From DATAVB01 sp036267955 (GTDB taxonomy: Bacteria; Actinomycetota; Actinomycetes; Mycobacteriales; QHCD01), in assembly GCA_036267955.1 (NCBI GenBank), contig DATAVB010000147.1, positions 28,702 through 92,701 of the forward strand: a DNA stretch of 64,000 bases, given 5' to 3'. The stretch's first letter is position 1. Every line of letters starts with the position of its first letter. The notes under the pieces were generated by a model that was given only the letters and a program-made list of their open reading frames with translations, made no database searches and had not been told where the DNA came from. Positions 17,855 through 26,101 of this stretch are shown here, piece by piece. The position numbers and the translations under genes are program-made.

Positions 17855-18895
17855 CTATCCGCCGAGGCGCACCGGTGTGCCGCCGTTGCGGGCCGATTCA
17901 TAAACGCCGAGCACCAGTTCCAATGCCTTGCGCCCGTCCGCCGTGGTGACCGACGGCGGCCGTCCGTCCCGCACTGCGGCAAGGAAATCCTCGTACTGCG
18001 CCTGATGCGCCGCATCGACCCCGAGCACGGTCTGCGCCGGGTCGATCTGGTTGGCCGGGTCCCCCGAGCCGGCACCGTCGGGTTCGCCGTCAACCGTGTG
18101 CAGGTATTCCAACTGTTCCCGGTCGATGAGGGCCAGGCCGCGGTCGCCGTTGACCAGCAACCGCACCGCCCGTCCCGGATACGCCGCGGTGGTGGCGGTG
18201 ATGGTGCCGAGCGCGCCGCCGGCGAAGCGAACCGTCGCCGCGACAGTGTCCTCGACGTCGATCCGTTCATGCGCGAGCAGTCCACTGTGGGCGGTGACCT
18301 CGACCGGGTCGCCGAGCATCCAGATCAACAGGTCGACCGCGTGCACGCCCTGATTCATCAGGGCGCCGCCGCCATCCATTTCCCAGGTGCCGCGCCAGCC
18401 ACCGGAGTCGTAGTACTCCTGGGACCGCCAGAAGGTGGATTCCGCGATGCCGGAGGTCACCCGGCCGAGGCGACCGGCGACGATAGCGTCATGCACCTGG
18501 CGGGGGGCCGGCTGGAACCGGCGCTGGCTGATCACGGTGACCGTCCGGCCGGAACGCTGCTCGGCGGCGATGAGGCGGTCGGCCGCCGCGAGGCTGATGT
18601 CGATGGGTTTCTCGACGATGACGTGCTTTCCGGCGTCGAGCGCGGTCACCGCCGCGTCGGCGTGCAGACCGCTGGGCAGGCAGACACTGATCGCGTCGAT
18701 GTCGTCGCGGGCGGCAAGTTGCTGCACGTTCTCCAGCGCCGCGGCGCCGTACCGCTCGGCCAGGCCATTGGCCCGCGACGGCTCGAGGTCGGCGACCGCG
18801 ACCAGCTCGGCGCGGCCAGCCAGAGCGGTGATCAGCCGTGCGTGCGTCGTCCCGATCACACCGCAACCCAGTAGTCCGAAGCGCAAGACGTCCAT
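17855..18895 (-). CDS. Gfo/Idh/MocA family oxidoreductase
   Basis: 346-residue NAD(P)-dependent sugar or cyclitol dehydrogenase type. The N-terminal Rossmann fold has GLLGCGVIGTTHAR at 7-20; the EKP motif (HVIVEKPIDIS) near residue 98 marks the family. The C-terminal alpha/beta domain has GGALMNQGVHAVDLLIWMLG, which contains the substrate-site His. It is the first gene of a probable two-gene operon with the alpha-L-rhamnosidase (74-bp gap), so it may oxidise the released sugar or a derivative. A LacI-type palindrome lies about 40 bp upstream. Confidence 0.94.
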   Translation of the reverse strand: MDVLRFGLLGCGVIGTTHARLITALAGRAELVAVADLEPSRANGLAERYGAAALENVQQLAARDDIDAISVCLPSGLHADAAVTALDAGKHVIVEKPIDISLAAADRLIAAEQRSGRTVTVISQRRFQPAPRQVHDAIVAGRLGRVTSGIAESTFWRSQEYYDSGGWRGTWEMDGGGALMNQGVHAVDLLIWMLGDPVEVTAHSGLLAHERIDVEDTVAATVRFAGGALGTITATTAAYPGRAVRLLVNGDRGLALIDREQLEYLHTVDGEPDGAGSGDPANQIDPAQTVLGVDAAHQAQYEDFLAAVRDGRPPSVTTADGRKALELVLGVYESARNGGTPVRLGG

Positions 18896-18933
18896 CCTCC
18901 GTGGGAGTGAGCCGACGTCGGGTCAGTCAACTC

Positions 18934-18947
18934 TGCAAGCGTTTGCG
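18934..18947. promoter_or_regulatory. LacI-type operator upstream of the rhamnosidase operon
   Basis: TGCAAGCGTTTGCG is a near-palindrome centred on CG, symmetric at 5 of 7 position pairs. It fits the TGCAARCGYTTGCA pattern of LacI/GalR sugar regulators and is placed in the promoter region of the Gfo/Idh-rhamnosidase operon. The LacI gene at 25049 is one candidate regulator; a regulator elsewhere is equally possible. Confidence 0.6.
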
Positions 18948-19111
18948 AGTCAAGCGGCCGATCCGTTTGAGCGGTCCGGCGCGCGGTAGAAAATGCGTCG
19001 CCCGTCGATCCCGTAGCGTGTCCGGATCCGGCCGGCCGGTCGGCGCGGCGGAATGTCCGATGGCGTTGGCAGGCTGTGCCCAAACGCGACCGACCCTAGG
19101 TAAGGAACAGC

Positions 19112-20335
19112 ATGCCCCCTGCCAGCTTCTCGGCCCTGTCCCACCTGGAGTGTTCCCGCACCGGCGCCAGATACGACGCCGATGTGGTGCAGGGGACGTC
19201 GGAGGCTGGGGCGCCGCTGCTCGCCCGCTACGACCTCGACCGGGTCGCCGGTCTCGTCGGTCCGAAGCAGCTCGCCGAACGCGCACCGGACCTGTGGCGC
19301 TACCACGAGCTGCTCCCGGTCCGCGACGAGCGCCATGTCGTAACCCTCGGCGAGGGGATGACTCCGCTGCTGCCGTTGCCGACGTACGGCCGCAAGGCTG
19401 GCGTGCCGGGCCTGCTGATGAAGGACGAGGGCCTGGTGCCGACCGGCGCGTTCAAGGCCCGCGGCGCGGCCGTCGGGGTGTCCCGGGCCAGGGAGCTCGG
19501 GGTCACCGGGGTCGCCATGCCGACCAATGGAAATGCCGGAGCCGCCTGGGCGATATATGCGGCCCGGGCCGGAATGCGCAGCCTGATCGCGATGCCGGTC
19601 GACGCACCGGTGATCACCCGGGCCGAATGTGTGGTGAGCGGGGCCGAGCTGTATCTGGTGGACGGACTGATCGGCGACGCCGGACGGCTGGTGGCCGCCG
19701 CCGTCGCGGAACGCGGCGGATATCAGGAGGTCTCGACCCTCAAGGAGCCGTATCGCCTGGAGGGCAAGAAGACCATGGGGTACGAGATCGTCGAGCAGCT
19801 CGGCTGGCAGCTGCCGGACGTGATCCTCTATCCGACCGGCGGTGGGGTCGGCATCATCGGCATCTACAAGGCGCTGCTGGAAATGCGCGAACTCGGCTGG
19901 ATCACCGGTGATCTCCCCCGGCTGGTCGCAGTCCAGGCCACCGGCTGCGCACCGATCGTCGAGGCCTACCGGCGCGGCGACCGGGACAGCGTCGCCTACC
20001 CGGACGCACATACGATCGCCTTCGGAATCACCGTCCCCAAGGCACTCGGTGACTTCCTCGTGCTCGACGCGGTACGCGAGACCGAAGGTACGGCGATCGC
20101 CGTCACCGACGAGGAACTCCTTGCCGCGCAGGGAGAACTGGCCCGCAGTGAGGGCGCCTTCGTCTGCCCGGAGGGCGCGGCCTGTTTCGCTGCCGTCGGG
20201 CAGTTACGGGAATCCGGCTGGCTCGCCGAATCAGACCGGGTGGTCGTGCTCAACACCGGGGCTGGCATCAAATACCCGGACACCGTGACGATCGACGTGC
20301 CGACGTTGTCGAAGGACGGGAGCATTCCGACGTGA
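19112..20335 (+). CDS. Threonine synthase-like PLP-dependent enzyme
   Basis: 407 residues, fold type II PLP enzyme of the threonine synthase family (O-phosphohomoserine to threonine). An N-terminal piece carries a Cys (SHLECSRTG) as in class II synthases with a degraded zinc-ribbon-like start. The PLP Lys is in PTGAFKARGA near 115, TNGNAGAAWAIYA binds substrate, and YPTGGGVGIIG cups the phosphate. AAGGAA precedes the ATG. Its stop overlaps the GTG of an M20 amidohydrolase, not hom or thrB, so a role in breaking down an amino-acid derivative is as likely as threonine biosynthesis. Confidence 0.88.
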   Translation: MPPASFSALSHLECSRTGARYDADVVQGTSEAGAPLLARYDLDRVAGLVGPKQLAERAPDLWRYHELLPVRDERHVVTLGEGMTPLLPLPTYGRKAGVPGLLMKDEGLVPTGAFKARGAAVGVSRARELGVTGVAMPTNGNAGAAWAIYAARAGMRSLIAMPVDAPVITRAECVVSGAELYLVDGLIGDAGRLVAAAVAERGGYQEVSTLKEPYRLEGKKTMGYEIVEQLGWQLPDVILYPTGGGVGIIGIYKALLEMRELGWITGDLPRLVAVQATGCAPIVEAYRRGDRDSVAYPDAHTIAFGITVPKALGDFLVLDAVRETEGTAIAVTDEELLAAQGELARSEGAFVCPEGAACFAAVGQLRESGWLAESDRVVVLNTGAGIKYPDTVTIDVPTLSKDGSIPT

Positions 20336-21618
20336 CGGCGACCGACGAGCGCGCCGAACACGACCGTGAATCGACCGCAGTCCGCTGGCGCCGTGACATG
20401 CACCGCCACCCCGAGGTGGGATTCACCGAATTCCGTACCGCGAGCCGGATCGCCGGGGCCATGAGCGACCTGGGCTGGGAGGTGGTGGTCGGTGAACGGG
20501 CCATCTCCTCCGCCGACCGGCTCGGCGTACCGGCCGAGGCCGACTTGGAGGCGGCGTACCGGCGGGCGGCCGACTCCGGCGCCGACGCCCGGTTCCTGCC
20601 GGCGACCCGGGGCGGGCACACCGCCGTCGTGGCCACCCTTTCGACCGGCCGACCCGGCCCGGCGATCGGGCTGCGGGCCGACATCGACGCGTTGCCCATC
20701 CAGGAATCAGACAATGCCGCGCATTCCCCGGCACAGCAGGGATTCCGTTCTGTCCACGATGGAGTGATGCATGCCTGCGGGCACGACGGCCACATCGGCA
20801 TCGCCCTCGAACTCGCCGAGCGACTGGCCGCGACGCCGCCCGAACGTGGCTCGGTGACGATCTTCTTCCAACCGGCCGAGGAGGGCGGCCGCGGCGCCCG
20901 GGCAATGGTGCCGACCGGGCTGGCCGACGGCATCGACCTGATGCTGGCGGCCCATCTCGGCCTGGCCCTCCCAACCGGATCGGTGGTCAGCTCGATCGAC
21001 GGGCTGCTGGCCAATTCCAAGCTGCGGGCCACCTACCACGGGGTCGCCGCGCACGCCTCGATCGCGCCGCACATCGGCCGCAATGCCTTGCTGGGCGCGG
21101 CATCCGCGACCCTGGCGATCCACGGCCTGCCACGTATTCCGGGACACGAGACCCGGGTCGGGGTGGGCCGGATCAGCGGCGGCACCTCCAGCAACATCGT
21201 GCCGGACACCGCGGAGGTGCTGCTGGAGACGCGGGCCGACGAGGGCAGCGTCAACGAGCATCTCGAGGCCCGCGCCCGGACCGCACTGCAGGGCGCCGCC
21301 CAGATGCACGACCTGACCGTCGACATCGAACTCATCGGCGCGGTCACGACGGCGCGAGCGGATCGGTCCGCCGTCGTGGCGGTCGAGGCCGCGGCCGCCG
21401 CACTCGGCCTGCGGCTCACCACACCCGCCCGGGACAGCGGAGTCGGCAGCGACGACGCCACCGCGTTCATGCGCCGGGTCCAGGAGCACGGCGGCGCGGC
21501 CACCTATGTCGGCATCGGGGCCGACCTCGCCGGGCCGCACCACACCGCCGGCTTCGACATCGACGAGGCGGCGCTGCCGCTCGGTGTGGACCTGCTCGAA
21601 CGGATCATCCGCTCCTGA
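20332..21618 (+). CDS. M20 family amidohydrolase (M20D-type)
   Basis: 428-residue metallohydrolase that cleaves N-acylated amino acids or similar amides in the cytosol. Metal ligands are visible in MHACGHDGH (near 144), the acidic EEGGRGAR (near 184) and the terminal His in AGPHHTAGFDID. The dimerisation/lid domain (about 210-330) has the usual SNIVPDTAEVLLETR. A roughly 45-residue insertion between the N-terminus and the first metal region makes it somewhat longer than typical members. The GTG start overlaps the stop of the threonine-synthase-like gene (GTGA). Together they suggest release and conversion of an amino acid. Confidence 0.92.
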   Translation: MTATDERAEHDRESTAVRWRRDMHRHPEVGFTEFRTASRIAGAMSDLGWEVVVGERAISSADRLGVPAEADLEAAYRRAADSGADARFLPATRGGHTAVVATLSTGRPGPAIGLRADIDALPIQESDNAAHSPAQQGFRSVHDGVMHACGHDGHIGIALELAERLAATPPERGSVTIFFQPAEEGGRGARAMVPTGLADGIDLMLAAHLGLALPTGSVVSSIDGLLANSKLRATYHGVAAHASIAPHIGRNALLGAASATLAIHGLPRIPGHETRVGVGRISGGTSSNIVPDTAEVLLETRADEGSVNEHLEARARTALQGAAQMHDLTVDIELIGAVTTARADRSAVVAVEAAAAALGLRLTTPARDSGVGSDDATAFMRRVQEHGGAATYVGIGADLAGPHHTAGFDIDEAALPLGVDLLERIIRS

Positions 21619-22522
21619 ACGCCGGCAGCCGCCGGACGTGGCTCGGCAGCACGCAGGCCCTGCCGGTCAGCACGGTGAGGAACGCAGCGGTGAGCGGGTC
21701 GGGCGCCGTCCGGGTGTAGGCCACGAGCGGGCGCCGGATCGGCGGATCGGGCCGCAGCACGCACCCGTCGAAACGCGGCGGTACGACATTGGCCGGAACG
21801 AGCGCGGGCCCGAGCCCGGCCGCGGCGAGAATCGGTGCCGCGGCGGTCTGCTCGGTGCGTACCGCCGCTCGGGGCAGGAATCCGGCGCCGGCGCAGACCT
21901 GGTCCAAGACCTCGGCCAGTCCGTTGTCCGGGGCGTAGTGCACCCAGTCGCGATCGGCGAGCGAGCTCAGCCGCACCCGATGCCGCCCGGCCGCGGGATC
22001 GTCCGGGGCCACCACGACCACGAACTCCTCGATGCCCAACGGATGGATCGGCCCACCCCAGCCGGCCGGCTCCGGCCCGATTGCGATGTCGGGCTGCCCG
22101 GCGGTCATCGCGTCCCGCAACTCGTCGGTGTGCCGATGTTCCAGCAGCCTGATCCGGACCTCCGCGTGACGTCGCCGCCAGGCTCGCAGCACCGGCGGCA
22201 GCACCCCGAGGCTGACCGAGAAGACGGTGGCCAGCAACAGTTCGCCGGCCTCGGTCCCGGTCGTCTCGCGGGCGGCGCTCACGGCCCGGGCGGCGTCGGC
22301 GAGGGCCGCCCGCGCGTGCGGCAGCATGGCCCGGCCGGTCGGGGTGAGCCGCACCGTCCGCGGCAGCCGCTCCAGCAGCGGCCCGCCCGCGGTCCGCTCC
22401 AGCGCCCGTACCTGCTGCGACAGCGCCGGTTGGCTCACATGCAACAACTGGGCCGCCCGGGTGAACGAGCCCTCGTCCACGATCGTCACGAGGTATTCCA
22501 GCTGCCGCAGACTCATCATCAC
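21605..22522 (-). CDS. LysR family transcriptional regulator
   Basis: 305 residues. The winged HTH is at 4-63 (LRQLEYLVTIVDEGSFTRAA, then LLHVSQPALSQQVRALE), followed by a linker helix and a periplasmic-binding-protein-like effector domain. Three consecutive ATG codons make the exact start uncertain; MSLRQLEYL (base 22516) fits the family best. It is divergent from the PRISE-like reductase and shares a 68-bp spacer containing a T-N11-A motif. The 3' end overlaps the amidohydrolase by 14 bp. The reductase is the most likely target. Confidence 0.94.
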   Translation of the reverse strand: MMMSLRQLEYLVTIVDEGSFTRAAQLLHVSQPALSQQVRALERTAGGPLLERLPRTVRLTPTGRAMLPHARAALADAARAVSAARETTGTEAGELLLATVFSVSLGVLPPVLRAWRRRHAEVRIRLLEHRHTDELRDAMTAGQPDIAIGPEPAGWGGPIHPLGIEEFVVVVAPDDPAAGRHRVRLSSLADRDWVHYAPDNGLAEVLDQVCAGAGFLPRAAVRTEQTAAAPILAAAGLGPALVPANVVPPRFDGCVLRPDPPIRRPLVAYTRTAPDPLTAAFLTVLTGRACVLPSHVRRLPAFRSG

Positions 22523-22527
22523 CTCAG

Positions 22528-22544
22528 CTTATGGCAATGGTAAG
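22528..22544. promoter_or_regulatory. LysR-type T-N11-A box
   Basis: CTTATGGCAATGGTAAG has arms CTTA/TAAG and contains T-N11-A, the usual LysR recognition geometry. It lies directly upstream of lysR and 46 bp before the divergent reductase ATG. Binding is inferred. Confidence 0.5.
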
Positions 22545-22590
22545 AATGAAGACTTCGACTTATCACATCGCAGCCCGCACAATTGGCGAC

Positions 22591-23643
22591 ATGGAACAGA
22601 AGACAGCCGTCGTCGTCGGCGCCAACGGTGTCATCGGCCGCAATCTCATCGAACATCTCGCGACGCTTGACGACTGGAGCATCGTCGGGCTGTCCCGCCG
22701 TGGCGGCGAGTCGGAGGGTCGGATCACCTATCTGGCCGTCGATCTGCTCGACCCGGCGGACAGCCACGAGAAATTGCGGACACTGACGGAGGCCACGCAT
22801 ATCTTCTACGCCGCCTACCAGGAGCGGCCGACCTGGGCCGAGTTGGTGCCGCCCAACCTGGCGATGTTGACCAATGTCGTGGAGGCGATCGAGCCGGTCG
22901 CCTCAGGGCTGCGGCACATCAGTCTCATGCAGGGCTACAAGGTCTACGGCGCGCACCTCGGACCGTTCAAGACGCCAGCCCGGGAAAGCGACGCCGGGCA
23001 CATGCCGCCGGAGTTCAATGTCGACCAGCAGCGCTATCTGGAGGAACGGCAGCGCGGCAAGGCCTGGACCTGGTCGGCCATCCGACCGTCCGTCGTGTGT
23101 GGATTCGCGCTCGGCAATCCGATGAATCTGGCGATGGTGATCGCGCTGTACGCCTCGATGTCCAAGGAACTCGGGCTGCCGCTGCGGTTCCCGGGCAAGC
23201 CCGGGGCGTACGACTCACTGCTCGAGATGACCGACGCCGGCCTGCTGGCCCGGGCCACAGTATGGGCCGCCACCAATAAGAATTGCGCCAATCAGGCATT
23301 CAACATCAACAACGGCGACCTTTTCCGGTGGAGCGAACTGTGGCCGAAGATCGCCGAATTCTTCGATCTCGAGATCGCGCCGCCGCTGCCGATGTCGCTG
23401 ACCGACGTGATGGCCGACAAGCAGGAACTCTGGGACACGATGACCATCGAGCACGGCCTGGAGAAGCATTCGTACGAGGAGGTCTCGTCGTGGCCGTTCG
23501 GCGATTTCGTGTTCTCCTGGGATTACGACATGTTCGCCGACGGCAGCAAGGCACGCCGGTTGGGATTCCATGAATTCGTCGACACCGAGCGCATGTTTCT
23601 CGACATCTTCGCCGACCTGCGCCGGCGCCGGATCATCCCATAA
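22591..23643 (+). CDS. NAD-dependent epimerase/PRISE-like reductase (extended SDR)
   Basis: 350 residues of the extended SDR class resembling progesterone 5-beta-reductase/iridoid synthase-like enzymes, which reduce enones with NADPH. Seen: GANGVIG at 10-16, GLSRRGG after beta-2, the hydrophobic strand THIFYAAY, and MQGYKVYGAHLG near 131-142 with the conserved Lys and Tyr of the family, then SAIRPSVVCGFALGNPMN. The ATG at 22591 is chosen because the GANG strand begins 5-10 residues later. Under probable control of the divergent LysR protein. The substrate is unknown. Confidence 0.88.
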   Translation: MEQKTAVVVGANGVIGRNLIEHLATLDDWSIVGLSRRGGESEGRITYLAVDLLDPADSHEKLRTLTEATHIFYAAYQERPTWAELVPPNLAMLTNVVEAIEPVASGLRHISLMQGYKVYGAHLGPFKTPARESDAGHMPPEFNVDQQRYLEERQRGKAWTWSAIRPSVVCGFALGNPMNLAMVIALYASMSKELGLPLRFPGKPGAYDSLLEMTDAGLLARATVWAATNKNCANQAFNINNGDLFRWSELWPKIAEFFDLEIAPPLPMSLTDVMADKQELWDTMTIEHGLEKHSYEEVSSWPFGDFVFSWDYDMFADGSKARRLGFHEFVDTERMFLDIFADLRRRRIIP

Positions 23644-24218
23644 TGCCCCGGAGAGCAAGGCGGATCAGGCCCGCTCAGGTCTCGGCCGCAGGGTGTAGCT
23701 GAGCGAGACGACGAAGTCGATCGCCAGACCGCGCTCCAGAGACCGATCGTGTCGGTCAGCGCCTCCGCCCGATGCCAGTCGCCGACGAGCAGCGAGGCGA
23801 GCAGCAGGAGCGCGCAGCCGACCGTCCAGGCCAACGCGTGCCGGTACCACCCGGCTCGCTCAGCGCGCGCGTGGGCGACTCCGCGCTTCGGCCGCCGTTC
23901 CGGCTTCGGCCCGCCGGCAAGCCGGTAGGCAACCTGCCGGTCGGCCCAGGCGATCATCCGGTGTCCGCCCGCGACACTGACGCCGATGTAGATCGCCGCA
24001 AGGGCGTGGGCGGGCGACGCGTCGCCACCCCGCCGCAAATCGACAATCGTGGCCACCAGCAGCACCACGTCGACCAGCGGCACGCACACCAGCAGTGCCG
24101 TGGAAACCCGGCGCAGCCGCAGCCCGTACCGCGCCAGCAGCGCAAGCGCCAGCAGCACCCAGAACGCCACCTCGCAGGCGGCCACGAAGGCAACAAGCAC
24201 TGTCCACTCCTTTTTCAT
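23523..24218 (-). CDS. Conserved membrane protein, apparently frameshifted near its C-terminus
   Basis: Open frame of 231 residues. The first 164 residues have membrane helices at about 7-30, 40-60, 72-90 and 128-146 with a basic loop (GGPKPERRPKRG), a pattern I associate with an actinobacterial integral membrane family of unknown function. After Trp165 the frame turns into Arg/Ser-rich sequence antisense to the reductase gene. In the next frame the same DNA reads a hydrophobic IDFVVSLSYTLRPRPERA and stops at 23665, before the reductase gene. A missing G around 23721-23726 would explain this. It is either a real frameshift or an assembly error. Divergent from a TetR gene. Confidence 0.6.
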   Translation of the reverse strand: MKKEWTVLVAFVAACEVAFWVLLALALLARYGLRLRRVSTALLVCVPLVDVVLLVATIVDLRRGGDASPAHALAAIYIGVSVAGGHRMIAWADRQVAYRLAGGPKPERRPKRGVAHARAERAGWYRHALAWTVGCALLLLASLLVGDWHRAEALTDTIGLWSAVWRSTSSSRSATPCGRDLSGPDPPCSPGHYGMIRRRRRSAKMSRNMRSVSTNSWNPNRRALLPSANMS

Positions 24219-24252
24219 ACGATCGTGTCATAAACGAGATAACACGGTCGTG
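24218..24252. promoter_or_regulatory. Inverted repeat, probable TetR operator
   Basis: TACGATCGTGTCAT (24218-24231) and the opposing ATAACACGGTCGTG (24239-24252) are inverted copies matching at 11 of 14 positions, separated by 7 bases. They occupy the whole 46-bp spacer between the membrane protein gene and the divergent tetR gene, so a bound repressor would block both. Confidence 0.65.
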
Positions 24253-24264
24253 CTATAAAGGTTC

Positions 24265-24855
24265 ATGCCGAAGATCGTCGACCACGAGGTCCGCCGGCGT
24301 GAGCTCGCGGAAGCTCTGTGGCGAGTGGTGGTGCGCGACGGGATCGACCATGTGTCGGTCCGGAGCGTCGCCGCCGAGGCCGGCTGGTCCCCGGGTGCAT
24401 TGCGGCACTATTTCGACAGCCAGGATCAGCTGCTGCTCTTCGCCATGGATTCGGCGGCCGACGCGATGCGCCGGCGGATCGCCGCCCTCCCCCAAGACGG
24501 CAGCTGGCGCGACCAGGCGCTGGCGACCCTGCACCAGATGCTCCCGCTGGATGCCGAGCGCCGCGCCGAAACGGCGGCGTGGTTCGCGTTCAGCGCCCGC
24601 GCCCAGGCCGATCCGGCGCTTCGTCAGCGGCGCGGCGTGCTGCACGACGAGCTGCGCGCCGGCGTCGTCAAGGTGCTCGGCGACCTCGCCGAACTCGGCG
24701 TCGTCCGCTCCGACCTCGACGTGCCGGCCGAGGCTGACCGGCTACATGCCCTGCTGGACGGGCTCTGCCTGCACGCGCTGACCCGACCGCGGCAGCTCAC
24801 CGCCGACCGCATGCGGGCCGCGGTGGCGTCCCACCTGGAAAGTCTCGCCCCCTGA
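24265..24855 (+). CDS. TetR/AcrR family transcriptional regulator
   Basis: 196 residues. The HTH (RRRELAEALWRVVVRDGIDH, then VSVRSVAAEAGWSPGALRHYF) occupies the first 50 residues. The C-terminal helical domain is of the BetI-like or TetR_C_6 kind (PLDAERRAETAAWFAFSARA). The ATG follows the divergent operator at once. The expected target is the membrane protein gene on the other side plus itself. Confidence 0.94.
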   Translation: MPKIVDHEVRRRELAEALWRVVVRDGIDHVSVRSVAAEAGWSPGALRHYFDSQDQLLLFAMDSAADAMRRRIAALPQDGSWRDQALATLHQMLPLDAERRAETAAWFAFSARAQADPALRQRRGVLHDELRAGVVKVLGDLAELGVVRSDLDVPAEADRLHALLDGLCLHALTRPRQLTADRMRAAVASHLESLAP

Positions 24856-25048
24856 CCAGGGACCACTGGATCAGCTGCCCGATTTCGGCCACTTTCGCGC
24901 GTTGTCGAGGCCGATTGCGAAATAGTTTCTCGTCTGAGGGCGGGACATCGGCCGTCGGGGACCGTACGGTGGCCACGGGAAAGCGTATTCCGACTGGCTG
25001 GATCACGAATGTTTCGGCATGTGGTCCGATAGCTGAGGGGTGATCGGC

Positions 25049-26089
25049 ATGGCGACGGTGCCGACAGCGGCTGTACGTCCGGGCAGGGTGACGATCTCGC
25101 AGGTCGCGGCGGCCGCGGGCGTCTCCGTGCCGACCGTCTCCAAGGTGCTCAACGGCCGCGGCGAGGTCGCCGCGGCCACCCGGGACCGGGTCGAGACCAT
25201 CATCCAGCAGTACGGGTACACCCGGCGCAAGCCGGCCACCGCCGCCCCGCCGACCGTGATCGATCTGGTCTTCCACGAGTTGGAGAGCCCGTGGGCGATG
25301 GAGCTGATCCGCGGCGTGGAAGGACCGGCCCGGGAGCACGGGCTTTCGGTCGTGTTGACCGAGCTGCAGGGTCATCGCCGCCCGGACCGCAGCTGGCTGG
25401 ACGCGGTCGCGGCCCGCCGCAGTGCCGGGCTCATCCTCGTCGTCTCCGACCTCAGCCCCCGGCAGCGGGCCCAGCTGGCCGCCCGCCGGCTGCCGTTCGT
25501 GGTCGTCGATCCGGTCGGCGAGCCGGGCACCGACGTGCCCTCGGTCGGGGCCACCAACTGGTCCGGCGGCCTGGCCGCGACCCGGCACCTGGTCGAGATG
25601 GGCCACCGCAGGATCGGGATGATCGGCGGACCGGCTGACATTCTGTGCAGTCGAGCCCGGATCGACGGCTACCGAGCCGCGCTGGACACCGCCGGCCTGC
25701 CAATCGACAGCGAGCTGATCCGGCACGGTGATTTCCACGTCGAGTCCGGTTACGACCAGGCGGCCGCGCTGCTGTCCCTGCCCCAGCCGCCGACCGCGAT
25801 CTTCGCCGGCAGCGACCTGCAGGCGCTTGGCGTCTACGAGGCGGCACGCACCCACGGTCGCACCATCCCTCGCGACCTCAGCGTCGTCGGCTTCGACGAC
25901 CTGCCGATAGCGCGCTGGACCTCGCCGCCGCTGACCACAGTCCGCCAGCCGCTGGGCGAGATGGCCGCCACCGCGGCCCGGCTGCTGCTGCAGCTCTCCC
26001 GCGGCGAGCAGGTCGCGACCCACCGGTTCGAACTGGCCACCAGCCTGGTCGTACGGGAAAGCACGGCACCCTTGACCGGCGACGGCTGA
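25049..26089 (+). CDS. LacI family transcriptional regulator
   Basis: 346 residues. The LacI HTH is at 14-60 (VTISQVAAAAGVSVPTVSKV, then LNGRGEVAAATRDRV) followed by a sugar-binding periplasmic-protein fold with VFHELESPWAMELIRGVE and a C-terminal VVGFDDLPIARWTSPPLTTV, all intact. The ATG at 25049 is preferred, with GAGGGG upstream; a GTG at 25040 is in frame. No sugar genes are adjacent, so it may act at a distance, for example on the rhamnosidase or GH32 operons. Confidence 0.94.
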   Translation: MATVPTAAVRPGRVTISQVAAAAGVSVPTVSKVLNGRGEVAAATRDRVETIIQQYGYTRRKPATAAPPTVIDLVFHELESPWAMELIRGVEGPAREHGLSVVLTELQGHRRPDRSWLDAVAARRSAGLILVVSDLSPRQRAQLAARRLPFVVVDPVGEPGTDVPSVGATNWSGGLAATRHLVEMGHRRIGMIGGPADILCSRARIDGYRAALDTAGLPIDSELIRHGDFHVESGYDQAAALLSLPQPPTAIFAGSDLQALGVYEAARTHGRTIPRDLSVVGFDDLPIARWTSPPLTTVRQPLGEMAATAARLLLQLSRGEQVATHRFELATSLVVRESTAPLTGDG

Positions 26090-26101
26090 TCCGGCAGACG
26101 A

